A stretch of 64,000 nucleotides of DNA, taken from Chondrus crispus (Eukaryota; Rhodophyta; Florideophyceae; Gigartinales; Gigartinaceae). The position numbers and the translations under genes were made by a program. The notes under the pieces were generated by a model. That model searched no databases. It was given only the letters and a program-made list of their open reading frames with translations, and was not told the origin of the DNA. Of the stretch, positions 57,401 through 64,000 are shown piece after piece (the first letter of the stretch is position 1; each line of letters begins with the position of its first letter). The stretch is from positions 1 through 64,000 of the forward strand of contig NW_005179209.1 of NCBI RefSeq assembly GCF_000350225.1, written 5' to 3'.

Positions 57401-58471
57401 CGGACCATTACTTGGAGCTAGACCCGGAAGAGCCTGAGCCTCCTGAATTGGGGTTCCGCGGCGGATACCGCTGCGCCCCTTTTCCTGAAAGTCCCCTTGA
57501 GACACGTCCTGTAGCCTGTGTTCCTGAGTTGCGAGCAGCTTGTTTGTTGAATTCCTTGGCGTAGGCCTGGGAGCGGAGTTCGGCAAACTTCTCCTTGGTG
57601 TCCCTGTAGAGTTGGGACACGTAGGGCTGATCCTGTTTGCGTAGGTACTTCTGGAGAAGTACCGCCTCGGACTTGCCTGATTCCACCGAGTCTGAGAAGA
57701 AGTCGACTCGCTCCTGCACTCGTTCGTACGAGGCTTGGAGGTAGTGGTGCAGGACTGAAAAGGCCTCAGTAGCGGCTTGAGTGTTTCCAGTGGACAGGGC
57801 CTCCGCCACCTTGTGAGATGCGGCGAGGGCAGTTTCCGTGTTGTAACCGACGTTCCAGAGTACCTCAGCTTCCCAACCGTCCCTGGTGTCCAATTCCTTG
57901 ATGCGCCCGAACAGCTTCTCGTTTTCCGGGATGAAGCGTTTGGCGGGGAATGGGGCCTGGGTAGCGGGTTTCTGAAAGAGGTTGAGTTTTCCAGTTTCCC
58001 CGTACTGTTGGCGGGTAGCGACGGTGTCAGCGATTCCTTGAGCAGTCGGAGCTGGAAGTGTGAACTGAAGTCCCCTGTCGGCGTAGACGGCGTGAGCAGA
58101 CGAGAGCTGCGGTGGGGCAGGGCCCGCGTGGGGGGTCCTGGCACCCGGTTCCTCGGCGGCTTGTTGAGCCGGCGGAGCGGCTGGATCCTCAGCGGTAGCG
58201 GCGATAGGATCCGTACCAGCGGGGCGGTTCTGGAGCAGCGAGAGAATCTGGGCGACCTGCGTTTCCAGAGAGTTGACCTTGTTGACGAGAGCGGCAGACG
58301 GAGGGCGACTGGTAGAAGGCTGGTTTTCCAAAGTGGGCACTGGACAGAGATGCCTGCGGATCCGGACGAAGACTGAACTTCTTCAGCATTAAGCATAATG
58401 CGCGATTTTGTTGAGAGCCGGCCGTGACGATGATCCGTCTGGAGCTTGTTGAGTTGTGTAACTAGAAACAA
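54395..58471 (-). CDS. Long ORF fused to gag start, array unit 2
   Basis: A one-base deletion near 58345 (ggacagag for ggaccagag) joins the gag start (ATG 58396, MLNAEEVQ) to the long frame, giving up to 1,358 open codons ending in the recombinase. Catalytic HSLR and EESYLD are kept. Confidence 0.65.
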   Translation of the reverse strand: MFLVTQLNKLQTDHRHGRLSTKSRIMLNAEEVQSSSGSAGISVQCPLWKTSLLPVALRLPLSSTRSTLWKRRSPRFSRCSRTAPLVRILSPLPLRIQPLRRLNKPPRNRVPGPPTRALPHRSSRLLTPSTPTGDFSSHFQLRLLKESLTPSLPANSTGKLENSTSFRNPLPRPHSPPNASSRKTRSCSGASRNWTPGTVGKLRYSGTSVTTRKLPSPHLTRWRRPCPLETLKPLLRPFQSCTTTSKPRTNECRSESTSSQTRWNQASPRRYFSRSTYANRISPTCPNSTGTPRRSLPNSAPRPTPRNSTNKLLATQEHRLQDVSQGDFQEKGRSGIRRGTPIQEAQALPGLAPSNGPQTGPFSAMAKPTPPNTFLGRRAQGSGLPSPNHQVRGVRKAGQLSQIGHTLCTPRNPGGTSRFGLATQRAHRCHAPPHLRGNLPGRGSPPQQARIPYLQRLHRAHGKATIGRQPQATVRSLSVCSRQNGNTGILCSGNQAERPPALVRHREGVPSFQATSGYPQLVSLQDRWTLLSLYRPTVWMEAISVLLRQVHATFCRVHQGPAQSSHPPVHGRFSGSCSRSLRTPKSPAAPGPTTAENRSSQKARQRLLGRVATIGPPWFCDRHQGSSVRDHGQTDSEDSGYRSETATTSPTEPSVGGNIFVTPLPRSGHLMFSGHAARRLLHQVSVRLTTGPNEAAREAQARSHPGSDTLERTGQITVYAPSPSPNGLNGNALRCINLNWDGRDTGTRPQDGETRGLGSKRTLGSASADKAHHLSGTEGSNGQSEGIRRRPSQGDPSPRMGGQSGRGPHTQHDDHALTSPNEGTAGATQGTAQAGNLNRVTIRPFCRQPLRRSPLSLAFTGRLEDQHPDNQGALTRDGSNNRPVRGSRINDLPPVQQPLPLTGILRNRCATATLGTNDQLLESPAQAHPTRRGKDHPGNGTGSPGHPVVARSVVVSSPQGNRNVSAVSGARRLSTPIVGPTAPAGPTVENSHLDDTQQLPLAAALRGSVLRAAGVGISGGGTTIAGLIHRARAPNTWKNNERFWQKWTTFCTLERIDPWAADEGSLLRYLGWLFDSGTIAGGSVKNYVSAVVTAHKRVKLPVGYTPLIQLALAAYQQSDLDRRAENDPDAHKERRALPSTVAKKIFNAAMAAPALNRQFIRNATAVLVSYVFFKRGEAGAALRLDNIQVSEQSIDLAIALRKNRSRVAHTLSYTRLAPDKPSLIDLVLRYDRYRRNTRSTSRYYWALPGQRLTPSSASISRWLQACLSHAGVTPPPQVLWSSHSLRMGAASECAAIGVPSYRIRIWGDWSVACTMEESYLDARVQPCKDSVFFFGHLSEISTTPYGVSSTLFSAFIGN
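55468..57408 (-). CDS. DIRS reverse transcriptase / RNase H, array unit 2
   Basis: 646 codons, intact. Shares variants with unit 3 (HHFRLHP, KRIQRIQ, MPLAGFY) that are absent from copy 1 and unit 1. Confidence 0.92.
   Translation of the reverse strand: MVRKPDPSVLWRNPHRQTRFWAEGLRAPDFLVRTIKFGVYEKPVNSAKLATRFVLPEIPVEPLDLDWLRNELTDATRRRIYEEISPVEAHRLNKQGFPISNAFIVRTEKRRLVVNLKRQSDLFRSVPVKMETLESFALEIKPNDHLLSFDIEKGYHHFRLHPAIRNWFLFRIDGRYFRCIALPFGWKLSPFYFVKFMRPFVEYIRDRLNLRIHPYMDDFLVAVQGHSELRRAQRLLDQLLQKTGLRRKPGKGCWDGSQRLDHLGFVIDTKAQVFGITDKRIQRIQAIARKLLQQARQNRRLVETSLLRHFLGVAISCSLAMPLAGFYTRSLYDSLRGPTKRRVRLKHAAIRDLIHWKELVKSPSTRPLHHQTASMAMHSDASTSIGMGGTLGHDLRMGKPGVWEAKGLWDPHLRTKPITFLEPRAVTDNLKAFADDLRKGTHLRVWEDNQAVVHILNTMTTRSPALMKELRALHRVLLKLGISIESRYVPSAVNRFADRLSRLRSLDDWRINTRTIRALLREMDPTIDRFADQESTICRRFNSRYRSPGSSGIDALQQHWGQTINFWNPPLKLIPLVVEKIIQETAQGLLVTPWWPAQSWCRRLKEIGTFQLFQAPDVYLPPLWAPQHLPAPPWKIAIWTIRSSFR
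57408..58396 (-). pseudogene. DIRS gag, frameshifted, array unit 2
   Basis: The deletion near 58345 separates the ATG from the rest of gag. The remaining gag frame is open from 58340 (first in-frame ATG-like start gives MPTLENQPS) to 57408. This unit alone could not make full Gag. Confidence 0.8.
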
Positions 58472-58943
58472 GCGACGACTTGAGGAAGAAAGAAGAGTGG
58501 TGAGAGAGAGTTTGACGTGCCTCTCTTATACAGCCCTGTTTTCGGACAGTGGCCGAATTTCCATTTCTGCCAAGTTCCATGACGCGAATGAAGAATCATT
58601 CGCAATCATTGCCAAGTTATCGTGGGGGTGCCAAACCATTGCGTGTGACTTGGTGATGATTCATTTTTGTGCCAAGTGTTGATTACGCGAACGAAGAACA
58701 GTACCAAGTCATTCGTGACTTGGTGCTGATTTTTTGCTTTTGACAAGTTCTTCATTACGCGAACGAAGAATCATTCCAAATCATGGCGTGTGGCTTGGCG
58801 CTGACTTGTGGCCAAGTCATCCTGACTTGGCTTTCTGCGGCTGAAATGGTCCACTTGATTTCCACTTCCTTCTGAGTTGTCGTGCGTTCCAACCGAAAAG
58901 CCCCCTTGTCCAAATTCACATTTCAATTGCCAATGAATGCACT
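58464..58943 (-). repeat. DIRS 480-bp repeat, array position 3 (shared)
   Basis: Shared between units 2 and 3. Carries the variant ttatcgtgggg also seen at position 4 but not elsewhere. Confidence 0.9.
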
Positions 58944-61900
58944 GAATAATGTTGAAGAAACTCCATAGGGAGTAGTCGAGATTTCGGACAGGTGTCCGAA
59001 AAAGAAGACGGAATCCTTGCACGGCTGTACGCGAGCGTCGAGATAGGATTCTTCCATTGTGCAAGCGACACTCCAATCCCCCCAGATGCGAATGCGGTAG
59101 GAAGGAACTCCTATTGCAGCGCATTCCGATGCGGCACCCATGCGAAGCGAGTGTGAGGACCACAGCACTTGCGGAGGGGGAGTGACGCCAGCGTGAGACA
59201 AGCAAGCTTGGAGCCAACGTGAGATGCTTGCCGATGACGGTGTGAGCCGTTGGCCCGGGAGGGCCCAATAGTAGCGACTTGTGGAGCGGGTGTTTCGGCG
59301 GTACCTGTCGTACCGTAAGACCAAGTCGATGAGCGATGGCTTGTCAGGAGCTAGCCTAGTGTAGGATAGAGTATGTGCCACGCGAGATCGATTTTTCCGT
59401 AAAGCAATTGCCAAGTCAATTGATTGTTCCGAAACTTGAATGTTGTCCAAGCGAAGCTCAGCGCCAGCTTGGCCCCTTTCGAAGAAGACGTAGGAAACCA
59501 GAACAGCGGTAGCGTTGCGAATGAACTGACGGTTGAGAGCGGGAGCGGCCATTGCAGCGTTGAAGATTTTCTTGGCCACGGTGCTCGGGAGGGCCCGTCG
59601 TTCCTTGTGTGCGTCCGGGTCGTTTTCGGCGCGGCGATCCAGGTCAGACTCTTGGTAGGCGGCCAGCGCGAGTTGGATGAGTGGGGTGTATGCAACGGCC
59701 AATTTGACGCGTTTGTGGGCCGTTACCACTGCGGAGACGTAATTCTTGACTGATCCGCCAGCAATCGTGCCTGAGTCGAAGAGCCAACCGAGGTACCGGA
59801 GCAGAGATCCTTCATCCGCAGCCCATGGGTCGATCCTTTCCAACGTACAGAACGTAGTCCACTTCTGCCAGAATCGCTCATTGTTCTTCCAGGTGTTGGG
59901 CGCACGAGCGCGGTGAATCAGACCAGCGATAGTAGTTCCTCCGCCTGAGATTCCAACTCCGGCGGCGCGTAGAACTGAGCCCCGTAGCGCGGCGGCTAGC
60001 GGAAGCTGCTGCGTATCGTCCAGATGGCTATTTTCCACGGTGGGGCCGGCAGGTGCTGTGGGGCCCACAATGGGGGTAGATAGACGTCTGGCGCCTGAAA
60101 CAGCTGAAACGTTCCGATTTCCTTGAGGCGACGACACCACGACTGAGCGGGCCACCACGGGGTGACCAGGAGACCCTGTGCCGTTTCCTGGATGATCTTT
60201 TCCACGACAAGTGGGATGAGCTTGAGCGGGGGATTCCAGAAGTTGATCGTTTGTCCCCAGTGTTGCTGTAGCGCATCGATTCCTGAGGATCCCGGTGAGC
60301 GGTAGCGGCTGTTGAACCGGCGGCAGATCGTTGATTCTTGATCCGCGAACCGGTCGATTGTTGGATCCATCTCGCGTAAGAGCGCCCTGATTGTCCGGGT
60401 GTTGATCCTCCAGTCGTCCAGTGAACGCAAGCGAGAGAGGCGATCTGCGAAGCGGTTGACGGCAGAAGGGACGTATCGTGACTCGATTGAGATTCCCAGC
60501 TTGAGCAGTACCCTGTGTAGCGCCCGCAGTTCCTTCATTAGGGCTGGTGAGCGCGTGGTCATCGTGTTGAGTATGTGGACCACGGCCTGATTGTCCTCCC
60601 ATACGCGGAGATGGGTCCCCTTGCGAAGGTCGTCTGCGAAGGCCTTCAGATTGTCCGTTACTGCCCTGAGTTCCAAAAAGGTGATGGGCTTTGTCCGCAG
60701 ATGCGGATCCCAGAGTCCTTTTGCTTCCCAGACCCCTGGTTCCCCCATCCTGAGGTCGTGTCCCAGTGTCCCTCCCATCCCAATTGAGGTTGATGCATCG
60801 GAGTGCATTGCCATTGAGGCCGTTTGGTGATGGAGAGGGCGCGTAGACGGTGATTTGACCAGTTCTTTCCAATGTATCAGATCCCGGATGGCTGCGTGCT
60901 TGAGCCTCACGCGCCGCTTCGTTGGGCCCCGTAGTGAGTCGTACAGAGACCTGGTGTAGAAGCCGGCGAGCGGCATGGCCAGAGAACATGAGATGGCCAC
61001 TCCGAGGAAGTGGCGTAACAAAGATGTTTCCACCAACCGACGGTTCTGTCGGGCTTGTTGTAGCAGTTTCCGAGCGATAGCCTGAATCCTCTGAATCCGT
61101 TTGTCCGTGATCCCGAACACTTGAGCCTTGGTGTCTATCACAAAACCAAGGTGGTCCAATCGTTGCGACCCGTCCCAGCAGCCTTTGCCTGGCTTTCTGC
61201 GAAGACCGGTTTTCTGCAGTAGTTGGTCCAGGAGCCGCTGGGCTCTTCGGAGTTCGGAGTGACCTTGAACAGCTACCAGAAAATCGTCCATGTACGGGTG
61301 GATGCGAAGATTGAGCCGGTCCCTGATGTACTCGACAAAAGGTCGCATGAACTTGACGAAGTAGAACGGAGATAGCTTCCATCCAAACGGTAGGGCGATA
61401 CAGCGAAAGTAACGTCCATCGATCCTGAAGAGAAACCAGTTGCGGATAGCCGGATGTAGCCTGAAATGATGGTACCCCTTCTCTATGTCGAACGAGAGCA
61501 GGTGGTCGTTCGGCTTGATTTCCAGAGCAAAGGATTCCAGTGTTTCCATTTTGACGGGAACAGACCGAAAGAGATCTGACTGTCGCTTGAGGTTGACGAC
61601 CAATCGTCGCTTTTCCGTGCGCACGATGAAGGCGTTGGAGATAGGGAATCCTTGCTTGTTGAGGCGGTGAGCCTCTACCGGGGAGATTTCCTCGTAGATG
61701 CGGCGGCGCGTGGCATCGGTGAGCTCGTTGCGTAGCCAGTCCAAATCTAGAGGTTCCACCGGGATTTCGGGGAGTACAAAGCGTGTGGCCAATTTGGCTG
61801 AGTTGACCGGCTTTTCGTACACCCCGAACTTGATGGTTCGGACTAGGAAGTCCGGAGCCCTGAGCCCTTCGGCCCAGAAACGTGCTTGGCGGTGTGGGTT

Positions 61901-62918
61901 TCGCCATAGCACTGAAGGGTCCGGTTTGCGGACCATTACTTGGAGCTAGACCCGGAAGAGCCTGAGCCTCCTGAATTGGGGTTCCGCGGCGGATACCGCT
62001 GCGCCCCTTTTCCTGAAAGTCCCCTTGAGACACGTCCTGTAGCCTGTGTTCCTGAGTTGCGAGCAGCTTGTTTGTTGAATTCCTTGGCGTAGGCCTGGGA
62101 GCGGAGTTCGGCAAACTTCTCCTTGGTGTCCCTGTAGAGTTGGGACACGTAGGGCTGATCCTGTTCGCGTAGGTACTTCTGGAGAAGTACCGCCTCGGAC
62201 TTGCCTGATTCCACCGAGTCTGAGAAGAAGTCGACTCGCTCCTGCACTCGTTCGTACGAGGCTTGGAGGTAGTGGTGCAGGACTGAAAAGGCCTCAGTAG
62301 CGGCTTGAGTGTTTCCAGTGGACAGGGCCTCCGCCACCTTGTGAGATGCGGCGAGGGCAGTTTCCGTGTTGTAACCGACGTTCCAGAGTACCTCAGCTTC
62401 CCAACCGTCCCTGGTGTCCGATTCCTTGATGCGCCCGAACAGCTTCTCGTTTTCCGGGATGAAGCGTTTGGCGGGGAATGGGGCCTGGGTAGCGGGTTTC
62501 TGAAAGAGGTTGAGTTTTCCAGTTTCCCCGTACTGTTGGCGGGTAGCGACGGTGTCAGCGATTCCTTGAGCAGTCGGAGCTGGAAGTGTGAACTGAAGTC
62601 CCCTGTCGGCGTAGACGGCGTGAGCAGACGAGAGCTGCGGTGGGGCAGGGCCCGCGTGGGGGGTCCTGGCACCCGGTTCCTCGGCGGCTTGTTGAGCCGG
62701 CGGAGCGGCTGGATCCTCAGCGGTAGCGGCGATAGGAGCCGTACCAGCGGGGCGGTTCTGGAGCAGCGAGAGAATCTGGGCGACCTGCGTTTCCAGAGAG
62801 TTGACCTTGTTGACGAGAGCGGCAGACGGAGGGCGACTGGTAGAAGGCTGGTTTTCCAAAGTGGGCACTGGACCAGAGATGCCTGCGGATCCGGACGAAG
62901 ACTGAACTTCTTCAGCAT
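58923..62918 (-). CDS. Long overlapping ORF ending in tyrosine recombinase, array unit 3
   Basis: 1,331 codons, intact, ATG at 62918. The recombinase has private changes (LAVAYTP, FERGQAGAELR) while the catalytic HSLR and Tyr are kept. Confidence 0.75.
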   Translation of the reverse strand: MLKKFSLRPDPQASLVQCPLWKTSLLPVALRLPLSSTRSTLWKRRSPRFSRCSRTAPLVRLLSPLPLRIQPLRRLNKPPRNRVPGPPTRALPHRSSRLLTPSTPTGDFSSHFQLRLLKESLTPSLPANSTGKLENSTSFRNPLPRPHSPPNASSRKTRSCSGASRNRTPGTVGKLRYSGTSVTTRKLPSPHLTRWRRPCPLETLKPLLRPFQSCTTTSKPRTNECRSESTSSQTRWNQASPRRYFSRSTYANRISPTCPNSTGTPRRSLPNSAPRPTPRNSTNKLLATQEHRLQDVSQGDFQEKGRSGIRRGTPIQEAQALPGLAPSNGPQTGPFSAMAKPTPPSTFLGRRAQGSGLPSPNHQVRGVRKAGQLSQIGHTLCTPRNPGGTSRFGLATQRAHRCHAPPHLRGNLPGRGSPPQQARIPYLQRLHRAHGKATIGRQPQATVRSLSVCSRQNGNTGILCSGNQAERPPALVRHREGVPSFQATSGYPQLVSLQDRWTLLSLYRPTVWMEAISVLLRQVHATFCRVHQGPAQSSHPPVHGRFSGSCSRSLRTPKSPAAPGPTTAENRSSQKARQRLLGRVATIGPPWFCDRHQGSSVRDHGQTDSEDSGYRSETATTSPTEPSVGGNIFVTPLPRSGHLMFSGHAARRLLHQVSVRLTTGPNEAAREAQARSHPGSDTLERTGQITVYAPSPSPNGLNGNALRCINLNWDGRDTGTRPQDGGTRGLGSKRTLGSASADKAHHLFGTQGSNGQSEGLRRRPSQGDPSPRMGGQSGRGPHTQHDDHALTSPNEGTAGATQGTAQAGNLNRVTIRPFCRQPLRRSPLSLAFTGRLEDQHPDNQGALTRDGSNNRPVRGSRINDLPPVQQPLPLTGILRNRCATATLGTNDQLLESPAQAHPTCRGKDHPGNGTGSPGHPVVARSVVVSSPQGNRNVSAVSGARRLSTPIVGPTAPAGPTVENSHLDDTQQLPLAAALRGSVLRAAGVGISGGGTTIAGLIHRARAPNTWKNNERFWQKWTTFCTLERIDPWAADEGSLLRYLGWLFDSGTIAGGSVKNYVSAVVTAHKRVKLAVAYTPLIQLALAAYQESDLDRRAENDPDAHKERRALPSTVAKKIFNAAMAAPALNRQFIRNATAVLVSYVFFERGQAGAELRLDNIQVSEQSIDLAIALRKNRSRVAHTLSYTRLAPDKPSLIDLVLRYDRYRRNTRSTSRYYWALPGQRLTPSSASISRWLQACLSHAGVTPPPQVLWSSHSLRMGAASECAAIGVPSYRIRIWGDWSVACTMEESYLDARVQPCKDSVFFFGHLSEISTTPYGVSSTLFSAFIGN
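59996..61936 (-). CDS. DIRS reverse transcriptase / RNase H, array unit 3
   Basis: 646 codons, intact, YMDD present; overlaps the gag stop in TAATG. Private change MGEPGVW. Confidence 0.92.
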   Translation of the reverse strand: MVRKPDPSVLWRNPHRQARFWAEGLRAPDFLVRTIKFGVYEKPVNSAKLATRFVLPEIPVEPLDLDWLRNELTDATRRRIYEEISPVEAHRLNKQGFPISNAFIVRTEKRRLVVNLKRQSDLFRSVPVKMETLESFALEIKPNDHLLSFDIEKGYHHFRLHPAIRNWFLFRIDGRYFRCIALPFGWKLSPFYFVKFMRPFVEYIRDRLNLRIHPYMDDFLVAVQGHSELRRAQRLLDQLLQKTGLRRKPGKGCWDGSQRLDHLGFVIDTKAQVFGITDKRIQRIQAIARKLLQQARQNRRLVETSLLRHFLGVAISCSLAMPLAGFYTRSLYDSLRGPTKRRVRLKHAAIRDLIHWKELVKSPSTRPLHHQTASMAMHSDASTSIGMGGTLGHDLRMGEPGVWEAKGLWDPHLRTKPITFLELRAVTDNLKAFADDLRKGTHLRVWEDNQAVVHILNTMTTRSPALMKELRALHRVLLKLGISIESRYVPSAVNRFADRLSRLRSLDDWRINTRTIRALLREMDPTIDRFADQESTICRRFNSRYRSPGSSGIDALQQHWGQTINFWNPPLKLIPLVVEKIIQETAQGLLVTPWWPAQSWCRRLKEIGTFQLFQAPDVYLPPLWAPQHLPAPPWKIAIWTIRSSFR

Positions 62919-62925
62919 TAGGCAT
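61936..62925 (-). CDS. DIRS Gag-like protein, array unit 3
   Basis: 329 residues from ATG 62925, intact. With its RT and recombinase also open, this unit could in principle supply all element proteins. Confidence 0.8.
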   Translation of the reverse strand: MPNAEEVQSSSGSAGISGPVPTLENQPSTSRPPSAALVNKVNSLETQVAQILSLLQNRPAGTAPIAATAEDPAAPPAQQAAEEPGARTPHAGPAPPQLSSAHAVYADRGLQFTLPAPTAQGIADTVATRQQYGETGKLNLFQKPATQAPFPAKRFIPENEKLFGRIKESDTRDGWEAEVLWNVGYNTETALAASHKVAEALSTGNTQAATEAFSVLHHYLQASYERVQERVDFFSDSVESGKSEAVLLQKYLREQDQPYVSQLYRDTKEKFAELRSQAYAKEFNKQAARNSGTQATGRVSRGLSGKGAQRYPPRNPNSGGSGSSGSSSK

Positions 62926-62992
62926 AATGCGCGATTTTGTTGAGAGCCGGCCGTGTTGATGATCCGTCTGGAGCTTGTTGAGTTGTGTAACT

Positions 62993-63472
62993 AGAAACAA
63001 GCGACGACTTGAGGAAGAAAGAAGAGTGGTGAGAGAGAGTTTGACGTGCCTCTCTTATACAGCCCTGTTTTCGGACAGTGGCCGAATTTCCATTTCTGCC
63101 AAGTTCCATGACGCGAATGAAGAATCATTCGCAATCATTGCCAAGTTATCGTGGGGGTGCCAAACCATTGCGTGTGACTTGGTGATGATTCATTTTTGTG
63201 CCAAGTGTTGATTACGCGAACGAAGAACAGTACCAAGTCATTCGTGACTTGGTGCTGATTTTTTGCTTTTGACAAGTTCTTCATTACGCGAACGAAGAAT
63301 CATTCCAAATCATGGCGTGTGGCTTGGCGCTGACTTGTGGCCAAGTCATCCTGACTTGGCTTTCTGCGGCTGAAATGGTCCACTTGATTTCCACTTCCTT
63401 CTGAGTTGTCGTGCGTTCCAACCGAAAAGCCCCCTTGTCCAAATTCACATTTCAATTGCCAATGAATGCACT
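62993..63472 (-). repeat. DIRS 480-bp repeat, array position 4 (outer 5' end)
   Basis: Ends aatgcact and then joins aaaatcgtaattcac, which is not MITE sequence; the right flank therefore differs from that of copy 1. Confidence 0.9.
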
Positions 63473-63615
63473 AAAATCGTAATTCACTAAGGAATGCGCA
63501 GTACAGTACCTTTACCGCATTTATTGATTAAAATCAAAGAGAACACAATACATTACCCGTACAGTACTCTAAAACAAACCACGTAAATGGAAGGAGATGC
63601 GCACGTAACACCTCC
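63473..63615. other. Flank between DIRS array and Harbinger-C gene
   Basis: Probable 3' untranslated region of the next gene: AATAAA on the minus strand (complement of 63520-63525). Confidence 0.45.
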
Positions 63616-64000
63616 CTACTCCGTGTCACTGTCATCAAACAGTGCACGACGTGTGCCACTAGACATGCGAACGCGGCGATTTTCTGTGTTTTCAACGTGT
63701 ACACGGCGCCTCTTTCGCATCTGACTGGTTGATATGGCCCGTAGGCGATTACGTACACCAGTGCTGTGCTGCCCGTCCTCGAAGCGGAGAGGGTGGGCCC
63801 TGACACTCAGATTGGTCAAAGCCAGGCACGCTTTGAACACGTGCTCGTACAATCCCTCTCCCCAGCGCCACTTATGAGAAAGTACAGTCCATAAACTGCA
63901 CATTCTCCCAAAGTAGTTTTCTACTATGACACGATCAGAAGATACTTCGCCATTGTAGTCCACGTCGTCCAATGACAGCGTTGAACGTGCCGGGGTTTGC
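63616..64000 (-). CDS. PIF/Harbinger-type transposase (Harbinger-C), partial at window end
   Basis: Open from the window edge to the stop at 63616. It contains the Glu motif SSDRVIVENYFGRM and then KWRWGEGLYEHVFKACLALTNL, and ends with a basic region (QMRKRRRVHVENTENRR) and an acidic tip. It is the same family as 33661-34959, but Trp stands where that gene has TAG. The first two catalytic Asp residues lie outside the window. Confidence 0.85.
   Translation of the reverse strand, partial: QTPARSTLSLDDVDYNGEVSSDRVIVENYFGRMCSLWTVLSHKWRWGEGLYEHVFKACLALTNLSVRAHPLRFEDGQHSTGVRNRLRAISTSQMRKRRRVHVENTENRRVRMSSGTRRALFDDSDTE

Larger units (their letters stand above)
48929..63472 (-). mobile_element. Head-to-tail DIRS array (three internal units)
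   Basis: Order on the plus strand: tail 48929-49406, repeat 49407-49886, unit, repeat 53936-54415, unit, repeat 58464-58943, unit, repeat 62993-63472. The period is 4,528-4,529 bp. Neighbouring units share one 480-bp repeat, the form expected if circular element DNA recombined into a resident repeat through the tyrosine recombinase. The first unit is closest to the copy at 287-5773; the other two share many variants with each other. Confidence 0.9.

Noticed and set aside
48929-63472. Array as pure assembly duplication
   Set aside because: Units differ at many positions (for example HHFRLYP versus HHFRLHP, and a one-base deletion only in unit 2), though long reads are still needed.
1-64000. 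tRNA or rRNA genes
   Set aside because: No stretch with a full cloverleaf or rRNA core was seen; tRNA-like words at 13526 and 26072 are primer-binding sites.

Overview
The window is eukaryotic and almost entirely transposable elements. It holds chromodomain Gypsy, two Copia families, DIRS-like tyrosine-recombinase elements, PIF/Harbinger transposons, a pogo-like element and MITE-like inverted-repeat elements, plus one fast-changing secreted-protein gene family and a broken NB-ARC gene. The genes I can read have no evident introns. This mix (intron-poor, repeat-dense, near-even GC) fits a red alga such as Chondrus crispus. That name is inference: no rRNA or organelle marker is present.

Layout. 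1-6060: a MITE-like element split by a DIRS-like retrotransposon (287-5773, genes on the minus strand). 5774-16538 (unit U1) and 20554-33302 (unit U2) are two copies of one host segment of about 6 kb. Each copy carries different later insertions, and the partner copy preserves each empty site. U1 carries Copia-1 (8863-13698), which splits a secreted-protein gene; U2 keeps that gene whole (22463-24250). U2 carries a pogo-like element (31250-32178) with Copia-2 (25655-31243) at its left edge; U1 shows the empty TA at 15474-15475. Between the units are a palindromic repeat (16644-16925), a charged-protein pseudogene (17081-17616) and an NB-ARC pseudogene (18037-20108).

33303-35260 is a Harbinger-type transposase gene with one in-frame stop. 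35584-48190 is a second Harbinger element with both ends and an ATT target duplication. Its Myb/SANT-like gene is split by a young chromovirus Gypsy element (37615-47429, 668-bp LTRs, AGCAG target duplication). A 100-N gap (48528-48627) lies inside an inverted repeat. From 48863 the MITE arm and DIRS junction of 221-287 recur, but here three DIRS internal units stand head to tail (48929-63472) on shared 480-bp repeats. The window ends in the 3' part of a third Harbinger transposase.

How it fits together. The DIRS gag ORF and RT/RNase H ORF overlap in TAATG. The recombinase is the C-terminal end of a third frame that stays open for 1,331 codons across both. Both Copia elements have a primer-binding site resembling the initiator-tRNA anticodon arm, and the gag ATG sits inside it. 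The secreted-protein paralogues differ mainly at amino-acid-changing sites although the flanking non-coding DNA is nearly identical, which makes them the best candidate for an unusual host system here.
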